This document shows positions 61,688 to 64,000 of a DNA stretch of 64,000 bases, one piece after another. A program made the position numbers and the translations under genes. The first letter of the stretch is position 1. Every line of letters starts with the position of its first letter. Source of the stretch: Streptomyces umbrinus (GTDB taxonomy: Bacteria > Actinomycetota > Actinomycetes > Streptomycetales > Streptomycetaceae); contig NZ_JAUSZI010000002.1 in assembly GCF_030817415.1 (NCBI RefSeq), forward strand, positions 10,205,501-10,269,500, in the 5' to 3' direction. A model generated the notes under the pieces. That model saw only the letters and a list, made by a program, of their open reading frames with translations, ran no database searches and was not told the origin of the DNA.

Positions 61688-62845
61688 TCACGGAATCCAT
61701 TCCGGATCGAGCGTCTCCGGCCCGGCGGATGGGGCAGCTCCAATCCAGTCCTGTGCGCGGCGGCGGTTGACAAATGTCAAGGCCCGGCCTTCGATGGAGG
61801 TGGCGCCAGAGGGAACAGCGACGAGAGCCAACGGCGTGAGTGCGGCTCCCCTGGAAGTCTTTGATTTCGATGCTGGAACCGAAAGGTGAAGTCGTCGAAA
61901 GCCGTGTTGGGCCGCGAAATCGACCGCTTCATAGTGGGTCAGGACGAAATACGCATAGTCCGGTGCTGCGTGGGACGCGCCCCAGTACCGGCCGTAAAGC
62001 CAGTCACCGTGACCGTAGAAGAGCGCTGCTGCGGTTACGTCGTTGCCCCTGTGCACGAGCGCCACGAAGGCATTCCGTGCCACGCCGGATGAAAGCTGTC
62101 CTGAGAGGGTGCGACGCATCCATGCCGTGCCGCCCGGAGAGCCGTACTTGTCGCGGGTGTTCGCCAGAAGAGGTGCCACGCGCTCGCAGACGTCGGGCGA
62201 CAGCGATGTCCACTCAACTGAACTGCACGATGACCGGAAGATGCGCCGTTCGCGGCGCCACTTCATGCGCTCCTTGCTCGAGACCGACGACTCCAGCCCG
62301 GCCATCCCGTCAGTGGGCACATTCACGACAGCATCTGTCGAGTGCAGTACGGCATGCGCGAGCGGATGGGACGAGGCGATCTCCTGCGCGGAAGGGCCGG
62401 AGAGGTAGGGCCACAGGACTCCTTTGAGTCCCTTCCGGGCGGCCAGGTGCCGCGCGTGTTCCAGCAGCGCCCGGAGGATTCGGGCACGTTTGGCGGGGTT
62501 GCGCGTGATGGTCGCCACATTCGCAGTACTGCGTTGAGTTCCCAGCCAGAGGTAGTCGGCGCTCACTACGCCCGGGAGGGTGCGGGTCATTTCCTCCAGT
62601 GAGAACAGCCCAGTTGAGTCCGCATTCGTCCAGGTAGGGACGACGCCCTCAAGCCGGCCCGCAGAGAAGGCTGAGAGGACGGGACTCGGGCCGTGCGCAT
62701 GCGCGAGGCCGGCCACCCATGCGTGACTGCTGTAGAACCCCCCCGGACTGACCAACGCATTCCACTCGTGCGCCGAAATGGCTGCGGGGCCGGGGAGCAG
62801 CGTGACCACGGGTGCTTCATCTCGCACCAATGTGGAGTAACTCAT
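61688..62845 (-). CDS. FemAB/GNAT-like transferase
   Basis: A 385-aa protein with a double GNAT-like fold seen in peptidoglycan-bridge and related transferases: NALVSPGGFYSSHAWVAGLA at the N-terminus, KERMKWRRERRIFR, and a C-terminal AAALFYGHGDWLYGRYWGAS, HYEAVDFAAQHGFRRLHLSV. It may transfer an aminoacyl or acyl group to the cassette product. The start is at MSYSTLVRDE after AAGGAAG; the open frame extends upstream into gmhA-like sequence, which I regard as a separate remnant. Confidence 0.78.
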   Translation of the reverse strand: MSYSTLVRDEAPVVTLLPGPAAISAHEWNALVSPGGFYSSHAWVAGLAHAHGPSPVLSAFSAGRLEGVVPTWTNADSTGLFSLEEMTRTLPGVVSADYLWLGTQRSTANVATITRNPAKRARILRALLEHARHLAARKGLKGVLWPYLSGPSAQEIASSHPLAHAVLHSTDAVVNVPTDGMAGLESSVSSKERMKWRRERRIFRSSCSSVEWTSLSPDVCERVAPLLANTRDKYGSPGGTAWMRRTLSGQLSSGVARNAFVALVHRGNDVTAAALFYGHGDWLYGRYWGASHAAPDYAYFVLTHYEAVDFAAQHGFRRLHLSVPASKSKTSRGAALTPLALVAVPSGATSIEGRALTFVNRRRAQDWIGAAPSAGPETLDPEWIP

Positions 62846-62956
62846 GCCCAATCTTCCTTGCCCGGGCGTCTTGGAATTCGGCTCACCCGGACGAATGTTG
62901 AGGTGTGGACGGTTGAGGACGTGGCGCTCTTTCATGAGATTGGGAAGCCGAAAAGA

Positions 62957-63165
62957 GTCGGCGTGCAGTGCGATGGCGGACAGCGGCGCCCGCTCGGTGC
63001 CGAAGCGGCCGACGAGTTCGGAGGTCAGGTGCTGGGCTTCGGCCGCCGAGCCGCCGTTGCCCGCGACCAGCAGCTGGCCGCCTGCGGGCAGTCGTTCGGC
63101 GAGGAGACGGCCCCCTCCTGGCTGCGGCCTGTGTCGAGCAGGGGTAACGCGGCGATGAGCGCCCT
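62957..63165 (-). pseudogene. Fragment of a D-sedoheptulose-7-phosphate isomerase (GmhA-like SIS domain)
   Basis: The frame upstream of the FemAB-like gene reads LLAERLPAGGQLLVAGNGGS and AAEAQHLTSELVGRFGTERA, then PLSAIALHAD, which is the first half of GmhA with its phosphate-binding NGGS loop. Earlier residues (ALIAALPLLDTGRSQE) lie in another frame, needing one extra G. Homology stops after LHAD. It is a relic of a heptose-pathway gene that once preceded the cassette. Confidence 0.75.
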
Positions 63166-63201
63166 AAAATCACCTGCCGCCGACAGCGTTCTCACGAACG
63201 A

Positions 63202-63417
63202 TCAGAAGGCCGTTGCCCTCGATGTCCGTACGACACCACCGCTTCGGAGCGCGATGGCCATACGGGCCTTTTGCGCCTCGCTGAGCTTCGGCGCAGCCTC
63301 CTCAATTGCTCGTATGTGAGCCTCATGCGAGGTGGGGTCGGCGACGGCACGCCGACGAGTGACCGTAGTGCTGCGATCGTGCCGTGCAGCTGCGGCTTCG
63401 ACATCCAGCTTGGACAT
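63202..63417 (-). CDS. Small hypothetical protein near the recombinase
   Basis: 71 aa from ATG 63417 with GAGGG upstream. It is Ala/Arg-rich and helical (MSKLDVEAAAARHDRSTTVT; IRAIEEAAPKLSEAQKARMA). Small genes of this kind often accompany serine recombinases in actinobacterial integrated elements, which is context rather than proof. No domain recognised. Confidence 0.5.
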   Translation of the reverse strand: MSKLDVEAAAARHDRSTTVTRRRAVADPTSHEAHIRAIEEAAPKLSEAQKARMAIALRSGGVVRTSRATAF

Positions 63418-63589
63418 GGCAGACAACCCTCGAGTGGCAGATTGCTTGCCGACTAGATCAAGCGGGCGATAACAGTCGGGGCCTCATCATCATCTGTGTG
63501 CCAGAGCCTTTCGATACGGCATTCATATCCGTTCAGAGTGTTGGCATGAACGTCACTCTACACGATTCGACTAGTCTATCAAGGCCCTA

Positions 63590-64000
63590 TCAATGGAACC
63601 ACGAATGCCAGTCGATGTGAATCAGTGACGAGTCGAAGCCCTTGGCGCCACTCCGAGACGGCAGGATCGTCACCGTCATCAGCACGTGCAGGCTGATCCG
63701 CTTGAGCTCGATGTCCAGCGCCTTCCAGGCTGCGGCCACGTCTGGAGCCTCCACCACTTCAAGGCCAGGGTTCGACGGCTGAGGTGCGAGCAGACTGTCG
63801 ATCTCGTTGAGTCGGCCACGAAGTCGGGCCGACTGCTCACGGACCTTCTCGAAGCTGAGAATGCCGTCGGCCGCCAGTCCGTCGAATCGCTCCTGAACGG
63901 CCACCCGCAACGCCTCGCGGTCGACCCCAGGATCCTCTGGTGGGGCGAACAGCTCACGGGCGTCAGGCCGGCTCAGTCGCCCGAAGATAACCGGCCTATC
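63590..64000 (-). CDS. Large serine recombinase, C-terminal part (gene continues beyond the window)
   Basis: 136 C-terminal residues to TGA; the frame is open to the window edge. The pattern PVIFGRLSRPDARELFAPPE, FEKVREQSARLRGRLNEIDS and the terminal APDVAAAWKALDIELKRISL then TVTILPSRSGAKGFDSSLIH is typical of the coiled-coil/C-terminal region of large serine integrases of Streptomyces phages and integrative elements. The catalytic Ser domain lies outside the window. Confidence 0.8.
   Translation of the reverse strand, partial: DRPVIFGRLSRPDARELFAPPEDPGVDREALRVAVQERFDGLAADGILSFEKVREQSARLRGRLNEIDSLLAPQPSNPGLEVVEAPDVAAAWKALDIELKRISLHVLMTVTILPSRSGAKGFDSSLIHIDWHSWFH

Noticed and set aside
1-64000. 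CRISPR arrays, tRNA or rRNA genes
   Set aside because: No regularly spaced direct repeats, no cloverleaf with CCA-like ends and no rRNA stretches were seen by eye; a tRNA scan was not possible.

Overview
The window reads as Streptomyces or a close relative. Nearly all coding sequence has G or C in third codon positions, GTG and TTG starts are common, and several families typical of this genus are present: a conservon (cvnA-D), a DUF5753/DUF397/DUF574 regulator trio, DUF6415 and DUF6207 proteins, and an error-prone ImuB/DnaE2 operon. I saw no rRNA, tRNA or CRISPR array. The genes are a mosaic of small regulatory and metabolic cassettes broken up by mobile elements and decayed genes, which suits an accessory or chromosome-arm region.

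Layout. 1-3.45 kb (-): conservon cvnA-B-C-D plus a GAF-domain gene cut by the window edge. 3.56-6.85 kb: two unusual aldo/keto-reductase-like genes around an RsbW-like ATPase gene, with a 31-nt inverted repeat in the divergent promoter region. 7.0-12.25 kb (-): a compact operon of two paralogous regulators, asparaginase, a PPC-domain protein and a 2H phosphoesterase. 12.45-15.5 kb (+): DUF5753/DUF397/DUF574 trio and two Nudix genes. 15.8-24.1 kb: a TPR regulator divergent from a biosynthetic operon. That operon opens with a 27-codon proline-rich peptide gene and a hairpin. Seven genes overlapping end to start follow: TIM-barrel isomerase, Gfo/Idh oxidoreductase, archaeal-type AdoMet synthetase, HPrK-like kinase, GpgS-like glycosyltransferase, CofE-like ligase and AroE-like dehydrogenase. 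25.3-30.65 kb: an HTH-NACHT gene (probable anti-phage STAND ATPase) split cleanly by an IS21-like element, with 5-bp target duplications and an ankyrin passenger gene. 30.7-38 kb: small genes, decayed ku and DNA-ligase remnants, an Asp/Asn hydroxylase and a nucleotidyltransferase-like gene with apparent frameshifts, and a frameshifted nuclease gene of defence type.

38-42.6 kb (-): imuB-dnaE2 with a LexA-box-like site upstream. 42,719-47,103: a 4.4-kb segment bounded by IS21-type multi-repeat inverted ends and a 5-bp duplication (TGCGG). It has no recognisable transposase. It carries an AA10 lytic polysaccharide monooxygenase, a secreted PQQ-type sugar dehydrogenase with a CBM2-like domain, and a perfect CebR operator. 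It looks like a non-autonomous mobile cassette for polysaccharide oxidation. 47-51 kb: a coiled-coil protein gene and an ATP-dependent DNA ligase gene broken by an insertion that carries a nuclease-like gene. 51.9-54.6 kb: an IS5-like element with an IS4-like element nested exactly at its frameshift site. 54.7-55.9 kb: a membrane protein and a cold-shock protein with a strong terminator. 56.2-62.9 kb (-): a cassette of UDP-glucose dehydrogenase, Nudix, asparagine synthetase, MFS exporter, a small ferredoxin-fold-like protein and a FemAB/GNAT-like transferase, with a gmhA fragment upstream. The right edge holds the C-terminal part of a large serine recombinase.

The most novel items are the Pro-rich-peptide/AdoMet-synthetase/HPrK/CofE operon, the transposase-less cassette carrying LPMO and dehydrogenase genes, and the NACHT gene inactivated by an insertion that is still precisely reversible on paper.
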